A stretch of 64,000 nt of DNA from Pseudophaeobacter flagellatus (GCF_021228235.1 NZ_JAJQRG010000001.1:248001-312000); one strand, 5' to 3'. Positions 16,907 through 26,128 are shown, numbered from the stretch's first letter. Notes: a model not told the origin generated them from the letters alone. Numbers and translations are program-made.

Positions 16907-18853
16907 ATGTTCGATAAAATTCTGATTGCCAATCGCGGTGAAATTGCCTGCCGTGTGATAGAAACCGCCCGCGCGCTGGGTGTCAAAACCATTGCGCTCT
17001 ATTCCGATGCCGACCGCGCCGCCAAACATGTGGCGCTTGCGGATGAGGCATTGCATATTGGCCATGGCTCTGCTCCGGCGGACAGTTACCTGCTGGGCGA
17101 CGAGATCATTGCCCTGGCAAAACAATCCGGGGCAAAGGCCATTCATCCTGGCTATGGCTTTCTCTCTGAGAACCCCGATTTTGTCGAGGCGGTTGAGGCG
17201 GCTGGCCTTACCTTTATTGGCCCCTCGGCGGATGCGATCCGCAAAATGGGGCTGAAAGACGCCGCAAAGGTCCTGATGGAGGCGGCCGGTGTGCCCGTGG
17301 TCCCTGGCTATCACGGCGCCAATCAGCAGGCTGACTTCCTGAAAGCCGAGGCCGATAAAATTGGCTACCCGGTATTGATCAAGGCCGTAGCCGGTGGCGG
17401 TGGCAAGGGCATGCGCCTGGTTGAGGCTGGCAGTGAATTTGCCGAAGCGCTTGCCAGCGCCCGGGGCGAGGCGACAACCGCCTTTGGCAATGCGGATGTC
17501 CTGATCGAAAAATACATCCAGCAGCCCCGACATATCGAAATCCAGGTCTTTGGCGATGGCACCCACGCGGTACATCTGTTTGAGCGAGACTGCTCGTTGC
17601 AGCGTCGCCACCAAAAGGTGATCGAAGAGGCTCCGGCTCCGGGCATGAGCGACGAGATGCGCGCCGCCATGGGCGCGGCCGGCGTGCGCGCCGCCGAGGC
17701 CATTGGCTACAAGGGGGCTGGCACGGTGGAATTCATCGTTGATGGCTCCGATGGTCTGCGCGCCGATGGCTTCTGGTTCATGGAGATGAACACCCGACTG
17801 CAGGTGGAGCATCCGGTATCAGAGTTGATCACCGGTGTGGATCTGGTTGAATGGCAGCTGCGCGTCGCTGCAGGCGAAAGCCTGCCAGCCCAGCAAGAGG
17901 ATCTGGCGATTTCGGGCCACGCCTTTGAGGCGCGGCTTTATGCTGAAGATGTGCCAAAGGGGTTTTTGCCAGCCACCGGCACCCTGACACATCTGCAATT
18001 TCCCGCAGGCTGTCGCGCCGACAGCGGGGTACGCGCAGGCGATACCATCAGCCCTTGGTATGATCCGATGATTGCCAAGGTCATCGTGCATGGCCCCACC
18101 CGCGCCATTGCCCTGTCGCGCCTGTCGCAGGCCCTGGCCGAAACCGAGGTGGGCGGCACCGTGACCAACCTGGCCTTTCTGGGGGGGCTGGCCGGCCACG
18201 CCGGATTTTCGAGAGGCGAGGTCGATACCGGGTTGATCGCGCGCGATCTGGAGAGCCTGGTTGCGGCGCCCGAGATGCAGCCTCATCATCAGGTTGCCGC
18301 TGCCATGCAGGCGCTGGGGCTGATCAACACCTCCTGGGACAGCGGCTTTTCGCTTTGGGCTGATCTGCACCGCTCGGTGCACTTGTCGCAGGATGGCGCG
18401 CTGATTGAGGCCATGGTCGAGGTTGCCGGTCCGGACCGGCAGGTTTGGACCCTGCAAAGTGACAGCGGCAGCGTTGAGCTGGTGGCCAACCGCCGCGGCG
18501 GTATCTGGGATCTGGGGGGGCATAGCCTGCCGAACCTGTCGCAGGCGGGGCCGGTCATCACCGTCTATGCCGATTATGGGCTCCGCTTTGAGGTCATCGA
18601 CCCGCTGGAGCGCGACGCCACGGCGGGCGGCGATCTCAATGTGGTGGAAGCGCCGATGCCGGGCTTGGTCAAGGCGGTATTCGCCAAGGCGGGGGCTGAG
18701 GTCAAAGAGGGCGACCGACTGGCCATCCTGGAAGCGATGAAAATGGAACATTCCCTGTTGGCCGCCCGCGACGGCACGGTAGCCGAGGTTCTGGCTGCCG
18801 AGGGCGATCAGGTTGAGGCTGGTGCTGCGCTGGTGCGCCTGGAAGAGAGCTAG
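16907..18853 (+). CDS. mccA: 3-methylcrotonyl-CoA carboxylase, biotin-containing (alpha) subunit
   Basis: 648 residues. Domains in order: biotin carboxylase N-terminal domain (ILIANRGEIACRVI), ATP-grasp domain with the glycine-rich loop AGGGGKGMR (~160-170), EKYIQQPRHIEIQVFGD, MEMNTRLQVEHPV and the carboxylase C-domain (FEARLYAEDVPKGFLPATG), a spacer domain, and a C-terminal biotinyl domain with EAMKMEH, biotin on Lys612. It carboxylates its biotin using ATP and bicarbonate for MccB. The gene has 86 bases of repeat-like sequence before it. The product must be biotinylated by a ligase such as BirA encoded at 38796. Confidence 0.96.
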   Translation: MFDKILIANRGEIACRVIETARALGVKTIALYSDADRAAKHVALADEALHIGHGSAPADSYLLGDEIIALAKQSGAKAIHPGYGFLSENPDFVEAVEAAGLTFIGPSADAIRKMGLKDAAKVLMEAAGVPVVPGYHGANQQADFLKAEADKIGYPVLIKAVAGGGGKGMRLVEAGSEFAEALASARGEATTAFGNADVLIEKYIQQPRHIEIQVFGDGTHAVHLFERDCSLQRRHQKVIEEAPAPGMSDEMRAAMGAAGVRAAEAIGYKGAGTVEFIVDGSDGLRADGFWFMEMNTRLQVEHPVSELITGVDLVEWQLRVAAGESLPAQQEDLAISGHAFEARLYAEDVPKGFLPATGTLTHLQFPAGCRADSGVRAGDTISPWYDPMIAKVIVHGPTRAIALSRLSQALAETEVGGTVTNLAFLGGLAGHAGFSRGEVDTGLIARDLESLVAAPEMQPHHQVAAAMQALGLINTSWDSGFSLWADLHRSVHLSQDGALIEAMVEVAGPDRQVWTLQSDSGSVELVANRRGGIWDLGGHSLPNLSQAGPVITVYADYGLRFEVIDPLERDATAGGDLNVVEAPMPGLVKAVFAKAGAEVKEGDRLAILEAMKMEHSLLAARDGTVAEVLAAEGDQVEAGAALVRLEES

Positions 18854-18901
18854 GCCGCGTCAGGTGCGAGCCGCGCGCTCTGGGGCGCGGTCCGGAGTTT
18901 A

Positions 18902-18921
18902 GGTATTTAGAGTAAGATGAA
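18902..18921. repeat. Extragenic repeat unit, right copy (inverted)
   Basis: Inverted partner of 16831-16850; the two flank mccA. Its last bases overlap the Shine-Dalgarno region of the HMG-CoA lyase gene. Confidence 0.5.
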
Positions 18922-18934
18922 GGAGGGGCGGAGC

Positions 18935-19792
18935 GTGCAACGGACTGTCGAGATCTTTGAGATGGGGCCGCGCGACGGGCTGCAGAACGAAACGCGGGCC
19001 ATTCCGGTGGCGGAAAAGATTGCCTTGGTCGACTGCCTGTCGCGGGCCGGGTTTCGCCGTATCGAGGTGGCGAGTTTTGTCTCGCCTAAATGGGTGCCGC
19101 AGATGGCGGGCAGCGCCGAGGTCCTCGCCGGAATTGGCCGGATCGCCGGGGTTTCTTATGCAGCTTTGACCCCGAATATGCGCGGCTACCGGGATGCGGT
19201 GGCGGCAGGGGCAGATGAGATAGCAGTCTTTGCCTCTGCCTCTGAAGGGTTTTCGCGGGCAAATATCAATGCGACCATTGCTGAAAGCCTGGAGCGGTTT
19301 GAGCCGATCATGGCAGCGGCAGCGGCGATCAATCTGCCAGTACGGGGCTATGTGTCCTGTGTGACGGATTGCCCCTTTGATGGCGCGACGGCCCCAAAGC
19401 AGGTGGCGCGGGTGGCGCAGCAGCTACATGAGATGGGCTGTTATGAGGTCTCGCTGGGCGATACCATCGGCCAGGCAACGCCAGAGGCCATCAGCAAGAT
19501 GCTGGAGGCGGTGAAGGCGCGGGTGCCGGTGTCGCAACTGGCGGGCCATTATCATGACACGGCGGGGCGCGCCTTGGTCAATGTCGAGGCTTCGCTGGCG
19601 CTGGGGGTGCGGGTGTTCGATGCCGCAGTTGGCGGTCTGGGTGGTTGTCCTTATGCGCCGGGCGCCGCTGGCAATGTTGCCACCGAAGCGCTGCAGGATC
19701 ATCTGGTGGCGTTGGGATATGAAACCGGGCTGGATCGTGGGATTTTGGCCGAAGCTGCCACTTTGGCGCGCAGGATGCGCGGAACTGACTGA
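18935..19792 (+). CDS. mvaB: Hydroxymethylglutaryl-CoA lyase
   Basis: 285 residues. It cleaves HMG-CoA to acetyl-CoA and acetoacetate, the last step of leucine degradation. DRE-TIM metallolyase fold: GPRDGLQNE holds the catalytic Arg-Asp pair, SFVSPKWVPQM follows, HYHDTAGRAL supplies metal-ligand histidines, and the family signature GGLGGCPYAPGAAGN contains the active-site cysteine. I chose the GTG at 18935 because AGGAGG lies eight bases upstream. The in-frame ATG at 18917 would place that sequence inside the gene and leaves no ribosome site. Confidence 0.95.
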   Translation: MQRTVEIFEMGPRDGLQNETRAIPVAEKIALVDCLSRAGFRRIEVASFVSPKWVPQMAGSAEVLAGIGRIAGVSYAALTPNMRGYRDAVAAGADEIAVFASASEGFSRANINATIAESLERFEPIMAAAAAINLPVRGYVSCVTDCPFDGATAPKQVARVAQQLHEMGCYEVSLGDTIGQATPEAISKMLEAVKARVPVSQLAGHYHDTAGRALVNVEASLALGVRVFDAAVGGLGGCPYAPGAAGNVATEALQDHLVALGYETGLDRGILAEAATLARRMRGTD

Positions 19793-19850
19793 ACAGGGCT
19801 GGCTGCCCGGGCAGGCCCCGGCGCGGGGCCAGCGAGGAAGAGGGAAAGTG

Positions 19851-20633
19851 ATGTACAAGACGGTATTGTTGGAGACGGATGCGCGCGGGGTTGCAAAGCT
19901 GACCCTGAACCGGCCGGAAAAGCATAATGCGATGTCTGGCGAGATGCTGCTGGAGATCAAGACGGCCGCTGCCGAGTTGGCGGCGGATGACCGGGTGCGT
20001 GTTGTGGTCTTGACCGGTGCGGGCAAGAGTTTTTGCGCAGGCGGTGATCTGGGCTGGATGCAGCAGCAGATGCAAGCCGATGCGGCAACGCGCGCCGCCG
20101 AAGCGCGCATTCTGGCCGAGGCCCTGATGCTGCTGAATACTCTGCCGAAGCCGCTCATCGGGGCGATTCAGGGCAATGCCTTTGGTGGCGGCGTCGGCAT
20201 GGCATCAGTCTGTGATGTGGCCATTGGAGTGGATCATCTGAAAATGGGGCTGACGGAAACCCGGCTGGGCCTGATCCCCGCCACCATCGGCCCCTATGTG
20301 GTTGCGCGTATGGGCGAGGCGCGGGCGCGGCGGGTCTTTATGTCGGCACGTCTGTTTGGCGCTGCGGAAGCTGTCGATCTGGGGCTGTTGGCCAAAGCGG
20401 TCCCTGCGGCTGATCTGGCGGCTGCGGTGGAGTTTGAGGTAGAGCCCTATCTGTCCTGCGCGCCAGGGGCGGTTGCTGCGGCGAAAAAACTGGCGCGAGA
20501 TCTGGGACCGCGCCTGGATGATACGGTGATCGATATGACCATTTCTGCCCTGGTGGAGCGTTGGGAGGGCGATGAAGCCCCTGAAGGCATCGGCGCCTTC
20601 TTTGACAAGCGCAAGCCGCGTTGGCAAAGCTGA
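19851..20633 (+). CDS. liuC: Enoyl-CoA hydratase/isomerase, probable methylglutaconyl-CoA hydratase
   Basis: 260 residues of the crotonase fold. The oxyanion-hole segments are GAGKSFCAGGDLGWM and GNAFGGGVGMASVCD, and the catalytic region follows in GLTETRLGLIPATIGPYV with a Glu at the usual site. Context makes it the hydratase converting 3-methylglutaconyl-CoA to HMG-CoA, the only step otherwise missing in the cluster. The ATG at 19851 follows GAGGAAGAGGGA and a 58-base gap from the HMG-CoA lyase gene. A strong terminator at 20678 ends the operon. Confidence 0.92.
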   Translation: MYKTVLLETDARGVAKLTLNRPEKHNAMSGEMLLEIKTAAAELAADDRVRVVVLTGAGKSFCAGGDLGWMQQQMQADAATRAAEARILAEALMLLNTLPKPLIGAIQGNAFGGGVGMASVCDVAIGVDHLKMGLTETRLGLIPATIGPYVVARMGEARARRVFMSARLFGAAEAVDLGLLAKAVPAADLAAAVEFEVEPYLSCAPGAVAAAKKLARDLGPRLDDTVIDMTISALVERWEGDEAPEGIGAFFDKRKPRWQS

Positions 20634-20677
20634 TATCAGCACCAGCTTAACCTGCATTTTGAATGTGTGATTTGTCG

Positions 20678-20710
20678 GGTGCCGCGAAACCTCGCGGCAC
20701 CTTTCCTTAT
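20678..20710 (+). terminator. Strong terminator of the liu operon
   Basis: GGTGCCGCGA and TCGCGGCACC form a perfect 10-bp stem with an AACC loop, followed by TTTCCTTA. It separates the liu and nuo operons. Confidence 0.88.
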
Positions 20711-20811
20711 GGAAATAATAAGAAATCAACCTGGAGCGGCCCAAATAGCGTCAAGTGATGCTGCAGGGGCTCGGCGCATGTAGAAAGCCCGATTCATCCG
20801 CATTGGTTCGG

Positions 20812-20840
20812 TTGACGATAGGGGGGGCGGCGAGTAGACA
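20812..20840 (+). promoter_or_regulatory. Candidate sigma-70 promoter of the nuo operon
   Basis: TTGACG (20812-20817) and TAGACA (20835-20840) are 17 bases apart, ~65 bases upstream of the nuoA GTG. The spacer contains a seven-G run. Confidence 0.5.
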
Positions 20841-20905
20841 CATGCGCAAGTCAACATGCCAATTGACGGCGCGCGAGAATCCGCGCGCTCGGAAAGGAGC
20901 CACTC

Positions 20906-21271
20906 GTGGAAGAGATGTTGCGGGAATATCTCCCGATCTTGGTGTTTCTAGTCGTCGCGGTCGGCCTAGGAATTGTTCTTATTCTGGCAGCAGTTGTGCT
21001 TGCCGTGCGCAATCCTGACCCCGAAAAAGTAAGTGCCTATGAATGCGGTTTCAACGCCTTCGATGACGCGCGCATGAAATTTGACGTTCGGTTTTACCTA
21101 GTGTCGATTCTTTTCATTATTTTTGATCTGGAAATCGCTTTTCTGTTTCCCTGGGCCGTTGGTTTCAAGGATATGAGCGATACCGGTTTCTGGTCGATGA
21201 TGGTGTTTCTGGGGGTTCTGACCATCGGCTTTGCCTATGAGTGGAAAAAGGGAGCTCTGGAATGGGAGTGA
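20906..21271 (+). CDS. nuoA: NADH-quinone oxidoreductase subunit A
   Basis: 121 residues, three transmembrane helices (~8-32, ~63-85, ~92-112). The conserved loop between helices 1 and 2, [21 protein letters not shown], holds the Cys that lies near the quinone site in complex I. The start is a GTG: AAAGGAG lies six bases upstream and the next ATG would cut conserved residues. First gene of the nuo operon. Its 3' end overlaps the start of nuoB by ten bases. Confidence 0.96.
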   Translation: MEEMLREYLPILVFLVVAVGLGIVLILAAVVLAVRNPDPEKVSAYECGFNAFDDARMKFDVRFYLVSILFIIFDLEIAFLFPWAVGFKDMSDTGFWSMMVFLGVLTIGFAYEWKKGALEWE

Positions 21272-21795
21272 TGACCGGGGGCAATACCGCTGGCGTTGAC
21301 AAGGAAGTTGTGACGCAGGCGCTGAATGCAGAGTTGCAGGACAAGGGGTTTTTGCTGACCTCTGCCGAAGATATCATCAACTGGGCCCGCACCGGTAGTT
21401 TGCACTGGATGACCTTTGGTCTGGCCTGCTGCGCGGTTGAGATGATGCATACGTCGATGCCGCGCTATGATGCCGAACGTTTTGGCATTGCGCCGCGTGC
21501 CTCGCCGCGCCAATCGGATGTTATGATTGTGGCCGGGACCCTGACCAACAAGATGGCGCCCGCCCTGCGCAAGGTCTACGACCAAATGCCGGAGCCGCGC
21601 TACGTGATCTCCATGGGGTCCTGCGCCAATGGCGGCGGCTATTATCACTATAGCTATTCGGTGGTGCGCGGCTGTGATCGTATCGTTCCGGTGGATATCT
21701 ACGTGCCAGGCTGTCCGCCCACGGCGGAGGCCCTGCTTTATGGGCTGATGCAGCTGCAGCGTAAAATCCGCCGTACCGGCACCCTGGTGCGCTAA
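21262..21795 (+). CDS. nuoB: NADH-quinone oxidoreductase subunit B
   Basis: 177 residues. It carries cluster N2, the last iron-sulfur centre before quinone: adjacent cysteines in [11 protein letters not shown], a third in [11 protein letters not shown] and a fourth in [12 protein letters not shown]. The ATG at 21262 has AAGGGAG seven bases upstream; a GTG at 21241 and an ATG at 21271 are in frame but worse placed. It overlaps the end of nuoA, so the two are probably translationally coupled. Confidence 0.97.
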   Translation: MGVMTGGNTAGVDKEVVTQALNAELQDKGFLLTSAEDIINWARTGSLHWMTFGLACCAVEMMHTSMPRYDAERFGIAPRASPRQSDVMIVAGTLTNKMAPALRKVYDQMPEPRYVISMGSCANGGGYYHYSYSVVRGCDRIVPVDIYVPGCPPTAEALLYGLMQLQRKIRRTGTLVR

Positions 21796-21818
21796 GCGAT
21801 CTGGCTGGAGAGAAATAA

Positions 21819-22421
21819 ATGACTGAAGCACTGCAAGAACTCGGGACCCAGATCGCCGCCAAGCGCCCGGACTGCGTTTTGTCCTGGGATGTGGCTTACG
21901 ACGAGCTGAACGTTGATGTGGCCCCGGCCAATATCGCCGGTCTGGTTGAATTTCTGAAAACCGACAGTAACTGCAGGTTTTCATCCTTGGTGGATATTAC
22001 GGCGGTGGATTACCCCGAACGCGGCAAGCGGTTCGAAGTGGTTTATCACTTCCTGTCGATGTACCGGAACCAGCGTATCCGCCTGCGGGTCTCCATTCGC
22101 GAAGATGACATGGTGCCGTCGATTGTTGCTGTGCACCCTTCGGCCAACTGGTTTGAACGCGAAGTTTTCGACATGTTCGGCATCCTGTTTTCGGGCCATC
22201 CCGATTTGCGCCGCATCCTTACCGACTATGGCTTTCGCGGCTATCCGCTACGCAAGGATTTCCCCACCACGGGCTATACTGAAGTACGGTACGACGAGGC
22301 TGAAAAACGCGTTGTCTATGAGCCGGTGAATCTGGTGCAGGAATATCGCCAGTTTGATTTCATGTCCCCCTGGGAGGGTGCGGAATACATCCTGCCGGGC
22401 GATGAAAAGCAAGAGGGCTGA
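21819..22421 (+). CDS. nuoC: NADH-quinone oxidoreductase subunit C
   Basis: 200 residues, the 30-kDa subunit of the peripheral arm. The signature [36 protein letters not shown] (start ~residue 108) is complete, and the C-terminus [22 protein letters not shown] is typical of alphaproteobacteria and mitochondria. nuoC and nuoD are separate here, not fused as in enterobacteria. A sulfotransferase gene begins three bases after its stop and separates it from nuoD. Confidence 0.97.
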   Translation: MTEALQELGTQIAAKRPDCVLSWDVAYDELNVDVAPANIAGLVEFLKTDSNCRFSSLVDITAVDYPERGKRFEVVYHFLSMYRNQRIRLRVSIREDDMVPSIVAVHPSANWFEREVFDMFGILFSGHPDLRRILTDYGFRGYPLRKDFPTTGYTEVRYDEAEKRVVYEPVNLVQEYRQFDFMSPWEGAEYILPGDEKQEG

Positions 22422-22424
22422 GGC

Positions 22425-23348
22425 ATGAGCGCGGCACAGATAGATCACCGGTTCTCGGAACCCACGACCCTGTTTTTTGGTGTCGGAGCCCAGAAGGCAG
22501 GGACAAGCTGGTTGCATGCCTACCTGAACCAGCACCCGGAGGCCTGCGTGCCGCCCGGCAAGGAGATGCATTACTGGAGCTATTGGCAAACCGGTTTGTC
22601 GTTCCACCATGATGTGCAGAAGAAAAGACTGGCGGGGCTTCGCGAGGCTGGCGAACAGCCTCCGGAGTTTCTGCAACGAAGTATCACCATGCGTGAAACC
22701 CGGGATCCGATGCATGGGCTTTATGCTGATATCGTATTCGAGCGCTTTAAAGGCCAGAAACTGGTGGGTGAAATCACGCCGGACTATTCAAATTTGAGCG
22801 TTGACACATTTGCGCAGATGGCGGCTTTGAACGCTGACACAAGGTTCGTGTTTTTGATGCGCGATCCTATCGAACGTCTGCATTCAGCCATGCGCAAGCA
22901 GTTGCGGGCGCGCGATAATGGCGACCGCTCGCGCAAAATCGGCAATGAGGAAATCCTGAACGAGCTGAAGACAATGCTTGGGCGCAAGAATTCTACGGCC
23001 CTGCGCCGCTCGCGCTACAATCTGACAATTGCCAATCTGGAAGCGGCTGTGGCACCAGAGAAAATCGGATATTTCTTTTACGAAGATATGTTCGAAAAGC
23101 GCAATGTTGACGATATCTGCGACTTTCTGGGGATTGCCCGCAAGCCGGGCGATTTTGATACCAAGGTGAACGTCGGTAACCCGCGCGAAAGAGAATTTGA
23201 TCCGGCATTCCGGGCGTTGGCCTTGGAGCATGTCGGAGATGTCTACGACCTGATGAAGGCAAGGTTTGGCGATCATTTGCCACAGGCGTGGAAAATGCAC
23301 ATTGATGGCGATGTTGACCTGTCAAAGGTTGCGGAGAATGTGAAATGA
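22425..23348 (+). CDS. Sulfotransferase domain protein inserted between nuoC and nuoD
   Basis: 307 residues. The 5'-phosphosulfate-binding loop of PAPS-dependent sulfotransferases is visible as GVGAQKAGTSWLHAYL near the N-terminus, and the 3'-phosphate-binding motif as VFLMRDPIERLHSAM (~residues 145-160). GEITPDYS and FYEDMF also fit Sulfotransfer_1/3 proteins. It would move sulfate from PAPS to an unknown hydroxyl or amine. No signal peptide or membrane helix is seen, so it should be cytosolic. It starts three bases after nuoC and its stop overlaps a small ORF. Hand counts of single lines suggest lower GC (29 of 60 at 22801) than nuoD (45 of 60 at 23521), which fits later insertion. Confidence 0.85.
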   Translation: MSAAQIDHRFSEPTTLFFGVGAQKAGTSWLHAYLNQHPEACVPPGKEMHYWSYWQTGLSFHHDVQKKRLAGLREAGEQPPEFLQRSITMRETRDPMHGLYADIVFERFKGQKLVGEITPDYSNLSVDTFAQMAALNADTRFVFLMRDPIERLHSAMRKQLRARDNGDRSRKIGNEEILNELKTMLGRKNSTALRRSRYNLTIANLEAAVAPEKIGYFFYEDMFEKRNVDDICDFLGIARKPGDFDTKVNVGNPREREFDPAFRALALEHVGDVYDLMKARFGDHLPQAWKMHIDGDVDLSKVAENVK

Positions 23349-23443
23349 GAGTGATCTGCAAGGATATGTACAGGGTAGACGCGGTGGGGTCGGCCAAGGA
23401 TCCGACCACGACGACCGCCCTGTGCATGAATGAAAAGGGATAA
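23345..23443 (+). CDS. Possible 32-residue ORF between the sulfotransferase gene and nuoD
   Basis: An ATG overlapping the sulfotransferase stop (ATGA) opens a 32-codon frame ending five bases before nuoD. The peptide has two cysteines and a TTTA stretch and no recognisable motif. It may be a real coupled leader-like ORF that keeps ribosomes moving into nuoD, or chance. The 100-base gap is otherwise unusual in this tightly packed operon. Confidence 0.3.
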   Translation: MRVICKDMYRVDAVGSAKDPTTTTALCMNEKG

Positions 23444-23448
23444 TCGCT

Positions 23449-24663
23449 ATGATGGACGGCTCCAAATTCGATGACGCCCAGACCGGCGAGCAGAAGATCC
23501 GCAATTTTAACATCAACTTTGGCCCGCAGCACCCTGCGGCCCACGGGGTGTTGCGTCTGGTGCTGGAGCTGGACGGCGAGATTGTAGAGCGCTGCGACCC
23601 ACACATCGGCCTGCTGCACCGTGGCACCGAAAAGCTGATGGAAAGCCGCACCTACCTGCAGAACCTGCCGTATTTTGACCGGCTGGACTATGTGGCACCG
23701 ATGAACCAAGAGCATGCCTGGTGCTTGGCGATCGAAAAGCTGACTGGCGTTGAAGTGCCGCGCCGTGGCTCGCTTATCCGGGTTTTGTACTCTGAGATCG
23801 GCCGTATTTTGAACCACCTGCTGAACGTGACTACGCAGGCGATGGACGTTGGCGCGCTGACGCCGCCGCTCTGGGGGTTTGAGGAACGCGAAAAGCTGAT
23901 GGTGTTCTATGAGCGCGCCTGTGGTGCGCGTCTGCATGCCGCCTATTTCCGTCCCGGTGGCGTGCATCAGGACATCCCCGATGATCTTCTTGACGATATC
24001 GACCTCTGGGCGATGGAATTCCCCAAGGTCCTGGCTGATATCGACGGGTTGTTGACCGAAAACCGTATCTTCAAGCAGCGCAATTGCGATATTGGCGTGG
24101 TGACTGAGCAAGAGATCCTGGAATACGGCTTTTCCGGCGTGATGGTGCGTGGATCGGGCATGGCCTGGGATCTGCGCCGTGCGCAGCCCTACGAATGCTA
24201 TGATGAGTTCGACTTCCAAATCCCTGTGGGCAAGAACGGTGACTGCTATGATCGCTATCTGGTGCGCATGGAAGAGATGCGCCAGTCGCTGTCGATCATC
24301 CGTCAGGCCATTGTCAAACTGCGCGAGGCCACCGGCGATGTGATTGCGCGCGGCAAGCTGAGCCCGCCAAAACGCGGTGACATGAAGACCTCGATGGAGA
24401 GCCTCATTCACCACTTCAAACTCTACACCGAAGGCTTTCACGTGCCCGCCGGTGAGGTCTATGCCGCCGTTGAGGCCCCCAAGGGCGAATTTGGCGTCTA
24501 TCTGGTGGCAGATGGGTCGAACAAACCCTACCGCAGTAAAATCCGCGCGCCGGGCTTTTTGCACCTGCAAGCCATGGACCACGTTGCAAAAGGCCACCAG
24601 CTGGCCGACGTCGCTGCCATCATCGGCACCATGGACGTCGTATTTGGAGAGATTGACCGCTAA
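23449..24663 (+). CDS. nuoD: NADH-quinone oxidoreductase subunit D
   Basis: 404 residues, the 49-kDa quinone-site subunit related to hydrogenase large subunits. [21 protein letters not shown] at the N-terminus holds the His that lines the quinone pocket. [23 protein letters not shown] and the C-terminal [13 protein letters not shown] are all intact. AAGGGA lies ten bases upstream of the start. Its stop overlaps the nuoE ATG by one base (TAATG). Confidence 0.98.
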   Translation: MMDGSKFDDAQTGEQKIRNFNINFGPQHPAAHGVLRLVLELDGEIVERCDPHIGLLHRGTEKLMESRTYLQNLPYFDRLDYVAPMNQEHAWCLAIEKLTGVEVPRRGSLIRVLYSEIGRILNHLLNVTTQAMDVGALTPPLWGFEEREKLMVFYERACGARLHAAYFRPGGVHQDIPDDLLDDIDLWAMEFPKVLADIDGLLTENRIFKQRNCDIGVVTEQEILEYGFSGVMVRGSGMAWDLRRAQPYECYDEFDFQIPVGKNGDCYDRYLVRMEEMRQSLSIIRQAIVKLREATGDVIARGKLSPPKRGDMKTSMESLIHHFKLYTEGFHVPAGEVYAAVEAPKGEFGVYLVADGSNKPYRSKIRAPGFLHLQAMDHVAKGHQLADVAAIIGTMDVVFGEIDR

Positions 24664-25829
24664 TGCTTCGTCGCCTTCATTCCGAACAGCCCGAAAGCTT
24701 TGCTTTCACGCCTGCCAACCAGAAATGGGCCGAGGCGCAACTGACCAAATTCCCCGAAGGCCGTCAGGCCTCGGCTGTGATCCCGCTGTTGTGGCGGGCA
24801 CAAGAGCAGGAAGGCTGGGTCTCCAAGCCGGCGATTGAATATGTCGCCGATATGTTGGGCATGGCCTATATTCGTGTGCTCGAGGTCACCTCCTTTTACT
24901 TCATGTTCCAGATGCAGCCCACCGGATCGGTGGCGCATGTGCAGGTCTGTGGCACCCTGTCCTGCATGATCTGTGGCGCCGAAGATCTGATCGCGGTCTG
25001 CAAGGACAAGATTGCCGAGAAGCCGCATACCCTGTCCGCAGATGGCAAATTCAGCTGGGAAGAGGTCGAGTGCCTGGGCGCCTGCGCCAATGCGCCGATG
25101 GCCCAGATCGGCAAGGACTATTTTGAAGATCTCACCGCCGCAGGATTTGGTCAGATGCTGGATGATCTGGCGGCAGGTAAACCTGTTGTGCCCGGACCGC
25201 AGAATGGCCGCTATGCGGCAGAGCCAAAGTCGGGCCTGACCTCGCTGCAGGATTTTGAGAGCGGCAAGGCGCCGTATAACGCATCGGCACAGCTGGCGAC
25301 TGATATTGGCGACAGTATCAAGCGGATTCAGGGCGATGAAGTTCCGCTGCTAACCCCCTGGATTGGCAAGGATGGTGTGGTCGCAGGCCGCGCCGCAGCC
25401 GATCAGCCCCCCAAGGCACCCGAGGCCGCGAAACCAGCCGCCAAGCAGGCCAAAGAGGCCGCAAAGGCACCGGTGAAAAAATCCGCAGCGCTAGAGCCTG
25501 CTTCACCTGAAGGGGCGGCGGCCATGGTCACCGTGGAACAGGAACCCAAGACGCTGAAAGAAGCGCGCGGCGGACTGCCGGATGATCTGAAACTGCTGAA
25601 GGGCGTTGGTCCAAAGCTGGAGGCAACCCTGAACGATCTGGGCTTTTTTCACTTTGACCAGATTGCCGAGTGGGGCGAGGCCGAAGTGGCCTGGGTCGAC
25701 AACCGCTTGAAATTCAAGGGTCGTATCGAACGTGACGGCTGGATCGCACAGGCTGCCAAGCTGGCGGTGGGCGATGAGACTGAATTTGCCACGAAGGCCA
25801 AAAAAGACGGCCGCTACGACGACGAATAA
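24663..25829 (+). CDS. nuoE: NADH-quinone oxidoreductase subunit E with C-terminal extension
   Basis: 388 residues, over twice the ~165 of E. coli NuoE. Residues 1-~185 are the 24-kDa thioredoxin-like subunit with cluster N1a: CGTLSC (Cx4C) and [10 protein letters not shown] (Cx3C). Next comes an alanine/lysine/proline-rich linker (~240-290), then ~80 residues (from ~307) with a helix-hairpin-helix-like segment [20 protein letters not shown]. This tail is seen in Rhodobacterales NuoE; what it does is not known. The helix-hairpin-helix resembles nucleic-acid-binding modules, but protein contacts are equally possible. Coupled to nuoD by a one-base overlap. Confidence 0.95.
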   Translation: MLRRLHSEQPESFAFTPANQKWAEAQLTKFPEGRQASAVIPLLWRAQEQEGWVSKPAIEYVADMLGMAYIRVLEVTSFYFMFQMQPTGSVAHVQVCGTLSCMICGAEDLIAVCKDKIAEKPHTLSADGKFSWEEVECLGACANAPMAQIGKDYFEDLTAAGFGQMLDDLAAGKPVVPGPQNGRYAAEPKSGLTSLQDFESGKAPYNASAQLATDIGDSIKRIQGDEVPLLTPWIGKDGVVAGRAAADQPPKAPEAAKPAAKQAKEAAKAPVKKSAALEPASPEGAAAMVTVEQEPKTLKEARGGLPDDLKLLKGVGPKLEATLNDLGFFHFDQIAEWGEAEVAWVDNRLKFKGRIERDGWIAQAAKLAVGDETEFATKAKKDGRYDDE

Positions 25830-25882
25830 TAGTACTGACCGCCCTATTCCGGGGCGGGCAGGGAACAGACATGAGGACCTGA

Positions 25883-26122
25883 ATGAGCGCAGATCTGGAT
25901 AGGGCGATCGCAGCAAAGGGGCGGCACATCTCATTGGTGATTGCCGGAACCATGCTGGCCTGGTTGGCCTTGAATCTGATCATTGGCCCGGCAGTTGGAT
26001 TGCCTGGCCGCTTTGCGCTCTTGTTTGATTTCGCCGCTTTGGCCGCGATGGTCTATGCAGGGGTCAATATAGTGCAACTCTGGCGCATGCGTCAGGCCAG
26101 TAAAAACGACAACCAAGGGTAG
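25883..26122 (+). CDS. DUF5337-type small membrane protein in the nuo operon
   Basis: 79 residues with two predicted transmembrane helices (LVIAGTMLAWLALNLIIGP and FALLFDFAALAAMVYAGVNIV) and charged ends, so the termini probably share the cytoplasmic side. The pattern and position between nuoE and nuoF match the DUF5337 family of Rhodobacterales. It is six bases ahead of nuoF. A role in complex I assembly or membrane-arm stability is inferred from position only. Confidence 0.82.
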   Translation: MSADLDRAIAAKGRHISLVIAGTMLAWLALNLIIGPAVGLPGRFALLFDFAALAAMVYAGVNIVQLWRMRQASKNDNQG

Positions 26123-26128
26123 GCAGAC

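Noticed and set aside
16832-17812. 326-codon minus-strand frame over mccA
   Set aside because: Opposes the ATP-grasp core of the biotin carboxylase; composition is that of a shadow.
22993-24597. 534-codon open frame antisense to the sulfotransferase gene and nuoD
   Set aside because: It lies opposite a clearly coding nuoD with intact motifs. Its product has no domain pattern, and long antisense frames are expected in GC-rich DNA.
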